Shown: positions 42,174 to 50,653 of the stretch, piece after piece
How the letters are laid out: every line of letters begins with the position of its first letter
Position numbering within the stretch: position 1 is the first letter of the stretch
From: JABSQH01 sp965230015
GTDB lineage: Bacteria > Actinomycetota > Acidimicrobiia > Acidimicrobiales > Ilumatobacteraceae
Assembly (NCBI GenBank): GCA_965230015.1
Contig: CBDDKF010000002.1
Span: 682,001 to 746,000, forward strand
DNA length: 64,000 nucleotides
Reading direction: 5' to 3'
The notes under the pieces: model-generated
Seen by the model: the letters and a program-made list of their open reading frames with translations, nothing else
Databases searched by the model: none
What the model was told of the DNA's origin: nothing
Made by a program: the position numbers and the translations under genes

Positions 42174-43346
42174 TCAGCTCGAGGACTCGGCGAGGTCGCG
42201 CACGCCGTCGACTACGCGCTGCATATTGCGACGATGCTCGGCGACACGGCGCTGGAGGATGCGCGGCTCGCGTTCGGGCATCCGCTCGATCGCCGGCGTG
42301 AGTCCGCTCGGTCCGGGCCCGAGCACCATGCCGAACCTCAGGCGGGTCGCGCCGGCGATGTCGTGCACTTCGAACCACCAGCGGGCGCCCGGGTTATGAC
42401 GATCAACCGATGCCCAGCCGAACTCGGCGCCCTCCACGTAACGGTCGACGAAGCACGGCACTTCCCACTCGCCGATCGCCGAGTGTTGGTTCCGACCGAT
42501 GAACTGAGCCCCGAGCGAGGGACCGTCGACGCCACCGGCCCAGCGTGCCCCGATGAGCTCTTCACTGAACCGCACCGGCGTCTCGATGTCGCTGACCAAG
42601 GCCCACACGGCTGCGGGCTTGGCGGCGATATCTACCTCGACGATCGTGCCCGGCCCATCGGCCAGCGTCGGAGGATCTGACGGCCCGCGCTCCCACGTCG
42701 AGCCGTAGCGGTCGACGAAGGCGATTTCGCGCGCCGGGAACCGCGGCGCGGTCTTGAACTCGGTGCCCTTGGTGTAGGCGACCGGGATCATCGCGATCGG
42801 AGTCGAGTCGGCGGGGATACCGAGTACGTCGATCAGCTCGTCGTGCTTTGCCAGACCTGCGGTGGTCCACGACGTCCCCAGCCCACGGGCGCGTGCGGCA
42901 ACGCAGAAGCTCCACACCGCCTGGATTACCGAGTCGAACAGGCCGGGTCGGCCCGAGCCGTCGTGCACGCCGATGATCGTCGGCACCACGATCGCCGGCA
43001 CCTCGGCGTAGTGCTCGGCGAGATACGCCGCCGAGCGCATCACCTTCTCCTGATGATGTCCCGAGCCCTCCAGGCGGTCGCGCGCGGCGGTCATGAACTC
43101 GCCTGCGGCCGCCATGTAGAGCTCGGCAAGTCGTTCCTTCACCGCCGGGTCGCGCACGATCACCCACCGCCGTGAGCCCTGGTTGCCGCCCGATGGCGCC
43201 TGCTCGGCGACATCGATGCACTCGAAGATCAGCTCGTCGCTCACCGAGCGCGCGAGGTCGAGGCGCAGCCGGACCGCGCGGGTGGTGGTGAGCGCGTGGT
43301 CGACGGCGTCGACGTCGATGCCGTCGACCGGCTGGTACTGACTCAT
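42174..43346 (-). CDS. Nitroreductase-SRPBCC fusion protein
   Basis: 390 residues. The N-terminal domain (1 to about 220) is a nitroreductase: ALTTTRAVRLRLD, EQAPSGGNQGSRRWVIVRD (FMN site) and SFCVAARARGLGTSWTT are conserved. A second domain (about 232-380) is SRPBCC-like: GTIVEVDIAAKPAAVWALVS, GAQFIGRNQHSAIGEWEVPC and RWWFEVHDIAGATRLRF. The fusion suggests an FMN-dependent reductase that receives a hydrophobic substrate from a START-like domain. No stop or frameshift lies between the two parts. Function unknown. Confidence 0.85.
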   Translation of the reverse strand: MSQYQPVDGIDVDAVDHALTTTRAVRLRLDLARSVSDELIFECIDVAEQAPSGGNQGSRRWVIVRDPAVKERLAELYMAAAGEFMTAARDRLEGSGHHQEKVMRSAAYLAEHYAEVPAIVVPTIIGVHDGSGRPGLFDSVIQAVWSFCVAARARGLGTSWTTAGLAKHDELIDVLGIPADSTPIAMIPVAYTKGTEFKTAPRFPAREIAFVDRYGSTWERGPSDPPTLADGPGTIVEVDIAAKPAAVWALVSDIETPVRFSEELIGARWAGGVDGPSLGAQFIGRNQHSAIGEWEVPCFVDRYVEGAEFGWASVDRHNPGARWWFEVHDIAGATRLRFGMVLGPGPSGLTPAIERMPEREPRILQRRVAEHRRNMQRVVDGVRDLAESSS

Positions 43347-43374
43347 GCGCCGAGCGTAGGCCCGGCAACTTGCG

Positions 43375-44259
43375 TCAGCGGGAGCCGGTCAACGTGGGCA
43401 GCAGCGCTGCGGCCACTTCAGCGGGTCGCTCCTCGTGCGAGAACAAGGCTGCGTCGTCGATCACTGCGAGCTGCGCGTCGGCGAACGTCGACACCATCTG
43501 GCGCGCTCCCTCCACCGGGAAGAAGATGTCCTCCGCTCCCCACACCATCTGCACCGGCACGTCGATCTTGGCGTGCAGCGCGCCGAGCTCCTCGACGAAC
43601 CGCTTGTCGAAGCTCTTGACGATGCGAATCATCGCCGTTCGATACTCGGCATCACTGTGCAGCGGCGCGAGGAAGAACTCGTCGAACTCTCCGTCGAGCA
43701 GGCTCTTGTCGAGGAATGCGCCGCCCAACACGAACTGGTTGCGACGCAGCGCCGGCTTCCCGGCGAGCCAGCCGAGGATTGGCCCGAAACCCGGTGCCTT
43801 CGTGCTGGCGATGAACGTGTTGAACCGCCAGCCGGTGCCCTGCGGCTGCTCGGTGTCGATCAGCCCCCACGAGCGGACACGGTCGTCGCCGGCGAGAGCG
43901 TGACGGGCGAGCATGCCACCGGAGTCGTGGCCGACGACGGCCACATCGTCGAGACCGAGCTGGTCGACCACGCTGCGCACCGAGTCGATGTGCAATTGAA
44001 GCCCCAGCGGTGTGTCATCGGAGAAGCTGCTCGAGCCCGCTCCCGGCAGGTCGAGAAGGTGACAGGTCACGTCGTCGGCGAGGTATGGCAGCAACGTGCG
44101 GTATGTCGCGCCACTCACAGGCCAGCCGTGGACGAACAGCACGTCGGGACCCGACCCGACCGAACGGTGGGCCACAGCTGCGCCGTGACCAACATCGATC
44201 ATCTGGCCCGGCGGCGCGCGGAAGAGGTCGGCGGCTGCTGCGGGGGTCATCGATGCCAT
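43375..44259 (-). CDS. Alpha/beta hydrolase with Asp nucleophile
   Basis: 294 residues. DVLFVHGWPVSGATYRTL is the oxyanion region and VAVVGHDSGGMLARHAL (about 104-120) the nucleophile elbow, with Asp in place of Ser, as in epoxide hydrolases, haloalkane and fluoroacetate dehalogenases. The catalytic acid is probably in WGAEDIFFP and the His in LFSHEERP. Hydrolysis of an epoxide, halide or ester is likely. A 20-base inverted repeat 21 bases upstream of the ATG may be its operator. The promoter region is AT-richer than average. Confidence 0.85.
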   Translation of the reverse strand: MASMTPAAAADLFRAPPGQMIDVGHGAAVAHRSVGSGPDVLFVHGWPVSGATYRTLLPYLADDVTCHLLDLPGAGSSSFSDDTPLGLQLHIDSVRSVVDQLGLDDVAVVGHDSGGMLARHALAGDDRVRSWGLIDTEQPQGTGWRFNTFIASTKAPGFGPILGWLAGKPALRRNQFVLGGAFLDKSLLDGEFDEFFLAPLHSDAEYRTAMIRIVKSFDKRFVEELGALHAKIDVPVQMVWGAEDIFFPVEGARQMVSTFADAQLAVIDDAALFSHEERPAEVAAALLPTLTGSR

Positions 44260-44280
44260 GGCGCGTCTCCGTTCACACAG

Positions 44281-44300
44281 TTTGTAGTAACTACTTCAAA
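44281..44300. promoter_or_regulatory. Imperfect inverted repeat upstream of the alpha/beta hydrolase
   Basis: TTTGTAGTAACTACTTCAAA has 16 of 20 positions symmetric (TTTG/CAAA and AGTA/TACT half-sites). It is positioned like a TetR- or MarR-type operator between the divergent hydrolase (44259) and DUF222-HNH (44384) starts. A second perfect palindrome, CAAGAATTCTTG, is at 44317-44328. Confidence 0.55.
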
Positions 44301-44355
44301 CGGTAGCACCGGGCGCCAAGAATTCTTGAGATTTCTTTCGTGGAGGGCCCGATTT

Positions 44356-44379
44356 AGGGGGTTCGTGGTGACACCCCCT
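44356..44379 (+). other. Leader hairpin just upstream of the DUF222-HNH start
   Basis: AGGGGGT (44356-44362) pairs with ACCCCCT (44373-44379) around a 10-base loop. It ends 4 bases before ATG 44384, so it could influence translation initiation. Confidence 0.5.
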
Positions 44380-44383
44380 CGTC

Positions 44384-45694
44384 ATGATGGGAACCGTGAC
44401 GAACACCGCCATCGACAACCGCGATGCAGCTGCGGCAACCGCGGCTGCGGTCGAGTTGGTCGGGGACGCGGGGGCGGCGTTGGTGTCGGCGATCGCCAAG
44501 CTCGAAGCGATCGACGTATCGGTGTTGCCCGACAGCGTGGCCGATGAGTGGGCCCGACATGTCGAACGGGCGCGGCGGATCAGCGAAGCAGCCGCAGTGG
44601 AGGTGGCGGCCGATGTTGACGCGCAGTCGCGGTTCCGCGAGACCGATGGTGTGTTGTCCACCCACGGATGGCTCAAGCATCGGCATCAGTTGTCGAACGC
44701 CGAAGCCGTTCGGCGGATGCAAGTCGCCCGCTTCTTGGACCGTGCCCCGCAATGGCGCAGAGCATTCGCCGATGGACTCGTACCGATCGCCAGTGTCGAA
44801 GCAATGGCCCGCACCGCCGCCAACCCACAGATCGCCGACGAGGCATTGCACAACGCGCTCGATGACCTGTTGAGCGACGCGTGCGGTCGCAGTTTCGATG
44901 ACTTCGCCGGCTACGTGAAGACCTGGGAACGGCTCGCGGCCGACGACGGACGCGACCGCACCGCCGCACTGGCGGAGCAGCGCCACGTCACGTTGCGGCC
45001 ACGCACGGCCGGTGGCTGGAAACTCACCGGACTGCTCGACGACCTGGCCGGTGCGGAGTTGGCCGAGGTGTTGGCGTACTTCGCCGACGCCGAATGGCGC
45101 GCCGATCACGAACTCGATCGTGACGATCCCCGGCGCCGTACCTCAGCACAACAACACGCCGACGCCCTGGTGGCGATGGCCAACGCCGCCGCCGTCGCCG
45201 ATCCTGGGGCACGACGGGCGAACCCGACGGTGAATGTGTTGATCGACCAGGCGTCGTTCGAAGCCGGACTCACCGGCGACCGAGTGCACCCCGCGGCGTA
45301 CCGCGACGTGGTGGTCCGCACGCAAAGGGGTCATGGGTTGCATCCCGATGAGGCGATCAACGCCGCTCTGGTCGGCCACATCCGCCGTGTCGTCTACGAC
45401 ACCCAAAGTGTCGTCACCGACCTCGGCCGACGGGCACGGTTGTTCACCGGCGCCGCCCGCGACGCCGTCATGCTGCTCGAAACCACCTGTGCCTGGGCCG
45501 GTTGCGACCGGCCAGTCGCCTGGTGTGATGCCGACCACAGCCGCAGCTGGGCCGCCCACGGGGCCACCGTGCCACGCAACGGAGCACCACTGTGCAGGGC
45601 ACACAACCTGCACAAAGAACGCGGCTACCGCGTCCACCGCGACGCCAACGGGCAGTGGCACACCCACCACCCCAACGGCACCGAAATCACCTGA
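44384..45694 (+). CDS. DUF222 domain HNH endonuclease
   Basis: 436 residues (ATG 44384; ATG 44387 and GTG 44396 are alternatives). The DUF222 region (about 30-310) has GWLKHRHQLSNAEAVRRMQV and AFADGLVPIASVEAMARTA. The C-terminal HNH zinc-nuclease has CAWAGCDRPVAWCDADHSRS and GAPLCRAHNLHKERGYRV, with paired Cys and the His/Asn residues present. These genes are multi-copy in actinobacteria (the 13E12 repeat family); their role is unknown and may be selfish. The leader hairpin and AT-richer upstream region are noteworthy. Confidence 0.9.
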   Translation: MMGTVTNTAIDNRDAAAATAAAVELVGDAGAALVSAIAKLEAIDVSVLPDSVADEWARHVERARRISEAAAVEVAADVDAQSRFRETDGVLSTHGWLKHRHQLSNAEAVRRMQVARFLDRAPQWRRAFADGLVPIASVEAMARTAANPQIADEALHNALDDLLSDACGRSFDDFAGYVKTWERLAADDGRDRTAALAEQRHVTLRPRTAGGWKLTGLLDDLAGAELAEVLAYFADAEWRADHELDRDDPRRRTSAQQHADALVAMANAAAVADPGARRANPTVNVLIDQASFEAGLTGDRVHPAAYRDVVVRTQRGHGLHPDEAINAALVGHIRRVVYDTQSVVTDLGRRARLFTGAARDAVMLLETTCAWAGCDRPVAWCDADHSRSWAAHGATVPRNGAPLCRAHNLHKERGYRVHRDANGQWHTHHPNGTEIT

Positions 45695-45738
45695 CCACAT
45701 TCCGCTGGCGAGGCACGCCACCGATAGCTTCACGCGCC

Positions 45739-46653
45739 GTGCGCCCCTTGCTGCTCGTACTCGCCATGGTCGCCGTCGCCTGCGGGGGTGACGGCGACTC
45801 CGAGTCGGCGGATACCAGCGCGCAGTCGACCACCGTTCAGAGTTCGACGTCGCCGTCGACGACGCAGGCCACGACGCCGGTCACCAGCGGCGTATCTACG
45901 AGCGCTGCCGCCGCCACCGCTGCACCGACGACCGCCGCCCCCACTACCACCAGCGTCGTGGGCTCCGATCTGGTTGGCCGCTGGGCGCATTACGACGTCG
46001 TCGCCTATGAAGACGGCACGCTGAAGACGCTGATCATCAGCTACGGGTTCAACGACTTCAGCGACGTCGACGGCGAGATCATCGACCAAGCCAGCTTCTG
46101 CTTCTCAGAGCAGCGCACCGATCAGCCGATCGAGACATCGCTCTCCGACGAGGGAACCCAGGCGATCAAGCCGCCACCGACGCCCATCGAAGTCGACGAG
46201 GTCGACGGCGTTGTCCGGGTTCGTCGCGGGGCCACGCCGACGCCCGTCGGCATTCGTCTCGACGACCCGGCCAACGAGCCGCTGCCCACGGATCCGAACG
46301 ATCCACGCATCGTCGACGACGACGGCGACGGCCAACCAGGGGTCACCGTGACCATCCGAGTCACCGATGAACTCTCGGGCGAGCTGTACATCGCTCGCCG
46401 GGAGATCTTCGCCTACGAGGCGTTCCTCACCGACCCCGACACGATCGAGGGTCTCGTCACCGACGAGTCGGAGCAGCTGGTGATCGGCGCCAGCGACCCC
46501 ATCTTCGCCAGTTCCGACGCCAACTGGGAACAACACCCCGACCTCGAGAAGAGCCCGCTGATCCTGCGCCGTGTCGACGACACGTGGGATTGCGACCGCC
46601 TGCGCGCCGAGCGCGATGCGCTGTTCCCGCCGACGCCCGAAGTCGATTGGTAG
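45739..46653 (+). CDS. Hypothetical secreted lipoprotein
   Basis: 304 residues from GTG 45739. The signal peptide PLLLVLAMVAVACGGDG has a lipobox-like AVAC (Cys about residue 14). It is followed by a Ser/Thr/Ala-rich linker (about 20-75), then a domain starting VVGSDLVGRWAHYDVVAYED. The acidic segment VDDDGDGQPGVTVTI resembles a calcium-binding EF-hand-like or dockerin-type loop (DxDxDG). No known family is recognised. It is convergent with the amine oxidase gene (22 bases). Probably anchored on the outer face of the membrane. Confidence 0.7.
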   Translation: MRPLLLVLAMVAVACGGDGDSESADTSAQSTTVQSSTSPSTTQATTPVTSGVSTSAAAATAAPTTAAPTTTSVVGSDLVGRWAHYDVVAYEDGTLKTLIISYGFNDFSDVDGEIIDQASFCFSEQRTDQPIETSLSDEGTQAIKPPPTPIEVDEVDGVVRVRRGATPTPVGIRLDDPANEPLPTDPNDPRIVDDDGDGQPGVTVTIRVTDELSGELYIARREIFAYEAFLTDPDTIEGLVTDESEQLVIGASDPIFASSDANWEQHPDLEKSPLILRRVDDTWDCDRLRAERDALFPPTPEVDW

Positions 46654-46675
46654 GGGTGCAACAGTCGAGGCGCAC

Positions 46676-48583
46676 TCAATCCATGTGACATGTCGCCGAC
46701 GGCGGTACGTCGAGCGAAGGGTTCTGCTCGAAGAAGCCGTACGGCATCAGGGTGAATCCGGCGTACTCCACCGGCATCACCGGCCAGTCCTCTGGTCGAG
46801 GCACGTGGGTCACTCCGAACGTGTGCCACACGACGATCTCGGTGTCGTCCACCGAACGGTCGCCCTCGACGTAGCTCGGCAGCCCTGCCCCGCCGGGATG
46901 CAACATGCTGAAGGGTCCCGCTCCGGCGTAGTGCTCGTCGGCGTCGTACGGCGTGACCCACAGGTTGTGACGGGCGAAGCCACCACGCCGGCCAGCCGGG
47001 GTGTCGGGCGGCACGAGGAAGCTCGGCGATGCCTGCGGCAGAAGCTTGTACGCGACCGGATTGCCAAGCGAGTTCGGCGACGACGGGTTGGTGATCCGCC
47101 AACTCCGACTGCGCGCCGGGTCGATGTTGCGCATCGCCTGGTGTTCGCTGCGCAGCGGCGTGGCGACCGACCGGAAGCCCGCGCCGTAGGGATGGGCAAC
47201 CTCAGTCGTTGCCTCGACGTCGGTCTCGACGACGGAGTTGCTCGGCCCGTCGATCGCCATGTCGAGCCGAAAGCAGAACAGATGCTGGTGGATCGGCGAC
47301 GTGATCGACGGCGCCACGAGCGGGGAGGTGTCGGTAGCGGTGCCGTCGTCGGTCACCGACACGCCGATGATCCCGGTGAGCTTGGTCTCCATCTGGATCG
47401 TGCCGTCGAGGTAGAAGTACCAGTAGAAGCCGTACTCGTAGTTGCCGATGGTGTGGATCGCGCTGACGACGAGTCGGCGCGAGCGGCGCACCTCGGGCGC
47501 CAGGTCGGGGCGGAACGGATTGGTGTGCTTCCAGAGGATGCCGAAGTCCTCTTCGTGGAGGCAGACCGTGTTCTCCTTGCTGTACGCGACACCGTCCGAG
47601 CCGACGAACGCGGCGTCGAAGTAGTAGATCTCGCCGAGGCAGTCGCAGCCGAGCGTCAACGAGTTGGCGCTCTGACCGAGCGCCGTTTCGCCGGCGTCGA
47701 AGGCGTGCTTCCAGTAGTGCAGCGGCGACGGATCGCCGTATGGCACGACCATGTCGGACAGCGCCGCGCGGTGCAGGATCGACCGATCGCGGTCGCCGTC
47801 GCGATAGCGCACATCGTGGAGCACCAGGCCCTCGACCGGATGCACCGAGATGCGCAGGTGCCAGTTCTGCCATGTGATGGTGTGGCCCTCGACCTCGAAG
47901 CTCGGACCTTCGGGCTGGGTGATCTCGAGCGGCTTGATGTCGCTTCGCTGATCGGGCACGCGATCGGCGGCGTACTCGGCGGGCGCGTCGGGGATCGGCA
48001 CCACGCCGTGGTCCTCGACCAGCACGGCTCCGTTGTCCACGTTGACCAGGGCGATCAGTCCCTCGATCGGATGGGCGTAGTAGTTGTCGTCGGGATCGTG
48101 GTGGAGGAAAGCGAAGGCCCGCATCACTCGTCCACTCGGCATCTCCGGCGGATGCACGCCAGCCATCCACGGTTCGATGTGTACGAGCGACGTGTCGTCG
48201 ATCCCCCGTTTGGCCAGCGCGGCGTTCCAGTCGTCGTTCTCGCCGAGTGCCATGTACACGGCCACCACATCGGCGAGACAGATCGGCGCCTGCCCCTGCT
48301 CGACCCAGTTGAACGACCTCAGCTGATCAGTGTTCGCCGAGACGAAGGCCTCGAAACTGCACGCTGCACCGGGATCGTGGCCAACGAGCGTGATCAGCCG
48401 ATCGAACTCGGTCCCGGCGGTGTAGGTCTCGAGCTCGCTGCGAGATGGTTCGACCCGCTGACCGAACACGAAGTAGGCGCGATCGCTGAGTTCGCCTGCG
48501 GCCCGTACGGCGTCGACCGCAGCGCCGAGCTCGTCGACCGACGCCGGGTCGAGCGGGTGGATCGTCGTGGTGTCGACTGCCAT
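46676..48583 (-). CDS. Copper amine oxidase (primary-amine oxidase)
   Basis: 635 residues. The topaquinone precursor is Tyr382 in IGNYEYGFYW (NYE motif). The catalytic base is Asp296 in KHAFDAGETALG, and copper ligands are His432 and His434 in SPIHQHLFCF, with a third His in FGVTHVPRPEDWPVMP. These positions are close to those of Arthrobacter globiformis amine oxidase. It oxidises primary amines to aldehydes, releasing NH3 and H2O2. No signal peptide is seen, so it is probably cytosolic. Neighbouring genes do not form an obvious amine pathway. Confidence 0.93.
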   Translation of the reverse strand: MAVDTTTIHPLDPASVDELGAAVDAVRAAGELSDRAYFVFGQRVEPSRSELETYTAGTEFDRLITLVGHDPGAACSFEAFVSANTDQLRSFNWVEQGQAPICLADVVAVYMALGENDDWNAALAKRGIDDTSLVHIEPWMAGVHPPEMPSGRVMRAFAFLHHDPDDNYYAHPIEGLIALVNVDNGAVLVEDHGVVPIPDAPAEYAADRVPDQRSDIKPLEITQPEGPSFEVEGHTITWQNWHLRISVHPVEGLVLHDVRYRDGDRDRSILHRAALSDMVVPYGDPSPLHYWKHAFDAGETALGQSANSLTLGCDCLGEIYYFDAAFVGSDGVAYSKENTVCLHEEDFGILWKHTNPFRPDLAPEVRRSRRLVVSAIHTIGNYEYGFYWYFYLDGTIQMETKLTGIIGVSVTDDGTATDTSPLVAPSITSPIHQHLFCFRLDMAIDGPSNSVVETDVEATTEVAHPYGAGFRSVATPLRSEHQAMRNIDPARSRSWRITNPSSPNSLGNPVAYKLLPQASPSFLVPPDTPAGRRGGFARHNLWVTPYDADEHYAGAGPFSMLHPGGAGLPSYVEGDRSVDDTEIVVWHTFGVTHVPRPEDWPVMPVEYAGFTLMPYGFFEQNPSLDVPPSATCHMD

Positions 48584-48620
48584 CTACCGACGGTAGGCGA
48601 GGGTACGGTCCAGTGTTGAG

Positions 48621-49550
48621 ATGGACGGCGACATCGTGCTGCTCGACGGCGGGATGGGCAAGGAGCTGCGGCGCATCGGCGCCCCGTTCCGCCAACCGGA
48701 GTGGTCGGCGCTCGCGCTCCTCGAAGCGCCGGACCGTGTCGCCGAGGCCCACGCCAACTTCATCGACGCAGGCGCCACGGTGATCACCACCAGCAACTAC
48801 GCCGTGGTGCCGTACCACCTCGGCGACGAACGCTTCGCCACCCGCGGCCGCGAGCTCACCGCCCTCGCCGGCCGCGTGGCGCGCACCGTTGCCGATCGGT
48901 CCGGGGTCGCGGTGGCAGGTTCGCTCCCGCCGCTGTTCGGTTCGTATCGCCCCGACCTGTTCGATCCTGCGCGCGCGCCCGCGATGCTCGACACGATCGT
49001 GTCGGCGTTGACCCCGTTTGTCGACGTCTGGCTCGCCGAAACGCTCAGCAGCGTCGCCGAGATCCGCGGCGCACTGGCCACGCTCGACCGTCACGGCGGC
49101 GATCTCCCGCGGTGGGTGTCGTTCACCCTCGACGATCATCACCACGGCCATGCGGCGATCCCGGCGCTGCCGTCGGGTGAGTCGATCGACGCGGTCGCCG
49201 CGGCCTTGGCAACGGAGCAGCACGTCACCGCCGCGCTGATCAACTGCTCGCTGCCCGAACACATCACACCGGCGCTCAACGAGCTCCGCGCGAGCCTTGA
49301 TGGGTCCGTCCGTGTCGGTGGCTACGCCAACGCGTTCCCTCCTGCTCCCGAGACCCACTACGAAGCCAACGAAGCGATCCACGAGGCACGCCCCGACCTC
49401 ACGCCGGAGCGCTACGCCGACATCGTCGAACAGTGGATCGAAGGTGGCGCGACGATCGTCGGCGGCTGTTGCGACATCACGCCGATGCACATAGCGGCGC
49501 TTGCCCAGCGCCTGGATCGACGATCGGCCAGCAGCGTCAGCGGAGGGTGA
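48621..49550 (+). CDS. Homocysteine S-methyltransferase-family protein
   Basis: 309 residues. The N-terminus IVLLDGGMGKELRRIG and FIDAGATVITTSNYAVVPYH are typical of MmuM/BHMT proteins, with zinc-binding Cys residues in ALINCSLPEHI (about 212-222) and VGGCCDITPMHIAAL (about 281-295). The family methylates homocysteine (or selenocysteine in plant relatives) using S-methylmethionine or similar donors. Its 3' end overlaps the convergent selD gene by 14 bases. A link to selenium metabolism is possible but unproven. Confidence 0.88.
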   Translation: MDGDIVLLDGGMGKELRRIGAPFRQPEWSALALLEAPDRVAEAHANFIDAGATVITTSNYAVVPYHLGDERFATRGRELTALAGRVARTVADRSGVAVAGSLPPLFGSYRPDLFDPARAPAMLDTIVSALTPFVDVWLAETLSSVAEIRGALATLDRHGGDLPRWVSFTLDDHHHGHAAIPALPSGESIDAVAAALATEQHVTAALINCSLPEHITPALNELRASLDGSVRVGGYANAFPPAPETHYEANEAIHEARPDLTPERYADIVEQWIEGGATIVGGCCDITPMHIAALAQRLDRRSASSVSGG

Positions 49551-50577
49551 CGCCGGCCGAACCGTCGGTCACCGAGCCGATGCGCGCGGCGTGATGACCG
49601 GTTGCCGCCAACTCGGCGAGCGCGCCCTCGACTTCGCCGGGGTCGACCCCGAAGACGAGCCCACCGGAGGTTTGTGCGTCGGCGACGAGCAGCTGGTGAG
49701 TCTCGTCGTGGGTTCCGGCGTCGAGGAGCTCGTCACCCCACTCGAGGTTGCGGCGTGAGCCACCGGGGACCATCCCCGCATGGGCCAGCTCGACCGCACC
49801 CGGCAGGAACGGCACCGCATCGAAGTCGACGATCGCCCGGACCTGCGACTCGAGCGACATCCGGCCGAGATGCCCGAGCAGTCCGAACCCGGTCACATCG
49901 GTGCATCCGGTGGCGCCGGCGGCGATTGCCACTCGGCTGGCGAGGTCGTTGAGCCGCACCATCGAGTCGACCGCAGCGGTGGCCACCTCGGCACTCGCCT
50001 GATCAGCCTTGATCGCCGTGGTCACCACGCCGACGCCGAGCGGCTTGGTCAGGATCAGCGCATCCCCGGCACGCAACCCGGCGTTCGTGAGCACCCGATC
50101 GGGATGCACCTCTCCGGTCACGGCCATGCCGTACTTGGGTTCCGGATCGTCGATCGTGTGTCCGCCGACGATGACGAACCCCGCGGCGCGGGCGATGTCA
50201 CGGCCTCCGGCCAGCACCTCGCCGAGCAACTCGGTAGGTAACTCGTCGCGGTTCCATCCGACGAGGTTCAGCGCGAACAGCGGGCGTGCGCCCATCGCAT
50301 ACACGTCGGACACGCTGTTCGCCGCCGCCACCTGCCCCCAGGTGCGCGCGTCATCGACCACCGGCGTGATGAAGTCGGCGGTTGACACCAGGGCGCGCTC
50401 GTCGTCGAGCCGCCACACCGCCGCGTCGTCGCCGGTGTCGGAGCCCACGATGAGTTCGTCAGGAGCGTCGTCGTGCAGATCGCGCATCACGTGCGCGAGC
50501 TCGCCCGGAGCGAGCTTGCAGCCTCAACCAGCGCCGTGGCTGAACTGAGTGAGACGAATGCGTTGGCCGTCGGTCAC
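49537..50577 (-). CDS. selD: Selenide, water dikinase SelD containing selenocysteine (in-frame TGA)
   Basis: 346 residues when TGA at 50526-50524 is read as Sec (residue 18). The GTG start at 50577 follows a strong AAGGAGG (50592-50586) by 8 bases. The N-terminus reads RLTQFSHGAG-Sec-GCKLAPGEL, the invariant SelD loop in which most bacteria have Cys or Sec. Beyond it are GSDTGDDAAVWR, FITPVVDDARTWGQVAAAN and TDVTGFGLLGHL. SelD makes selenophosphate from selenide and ATP. Conventional gene calling would start only at 50490 and lose the catalytic loop. A hairpin directly after the TGA (50516-50498) is a SECIS candidate. Confidence 0.9.
50498..50526 (-). promoter_or_regulatory. Recoded TGA and SECIS-like hairpin in selD
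   Basis: TGA (50526-50524) is followed after 7 bases by AGCTCGC (50516-50510), loop TCCGG and GCGAGCT (50504-50498), a perfect 7-bp stem. Bacterial SECIS elements lie immediately 3' of the UGA within the coding region; the spacing is slightly short compared with the E. coli fdhF element. Confidence 0.65.
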
Positions 50578-50653
50578 GAGTTCACCCTCCTTTTGGCGCC
50601 GGGATTGCAGATCCGCTCACCATATCGGTGGCGTCGCTCCTACGATCCAGACC

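Noticed and set aside
49537..50490. selD starting at ATG 50490
   Set aside because: This start omits the catalytic SHGAGxGCK loop, which is present upstream in the same frame behind a single TGA and a strong ribosome-binding site.
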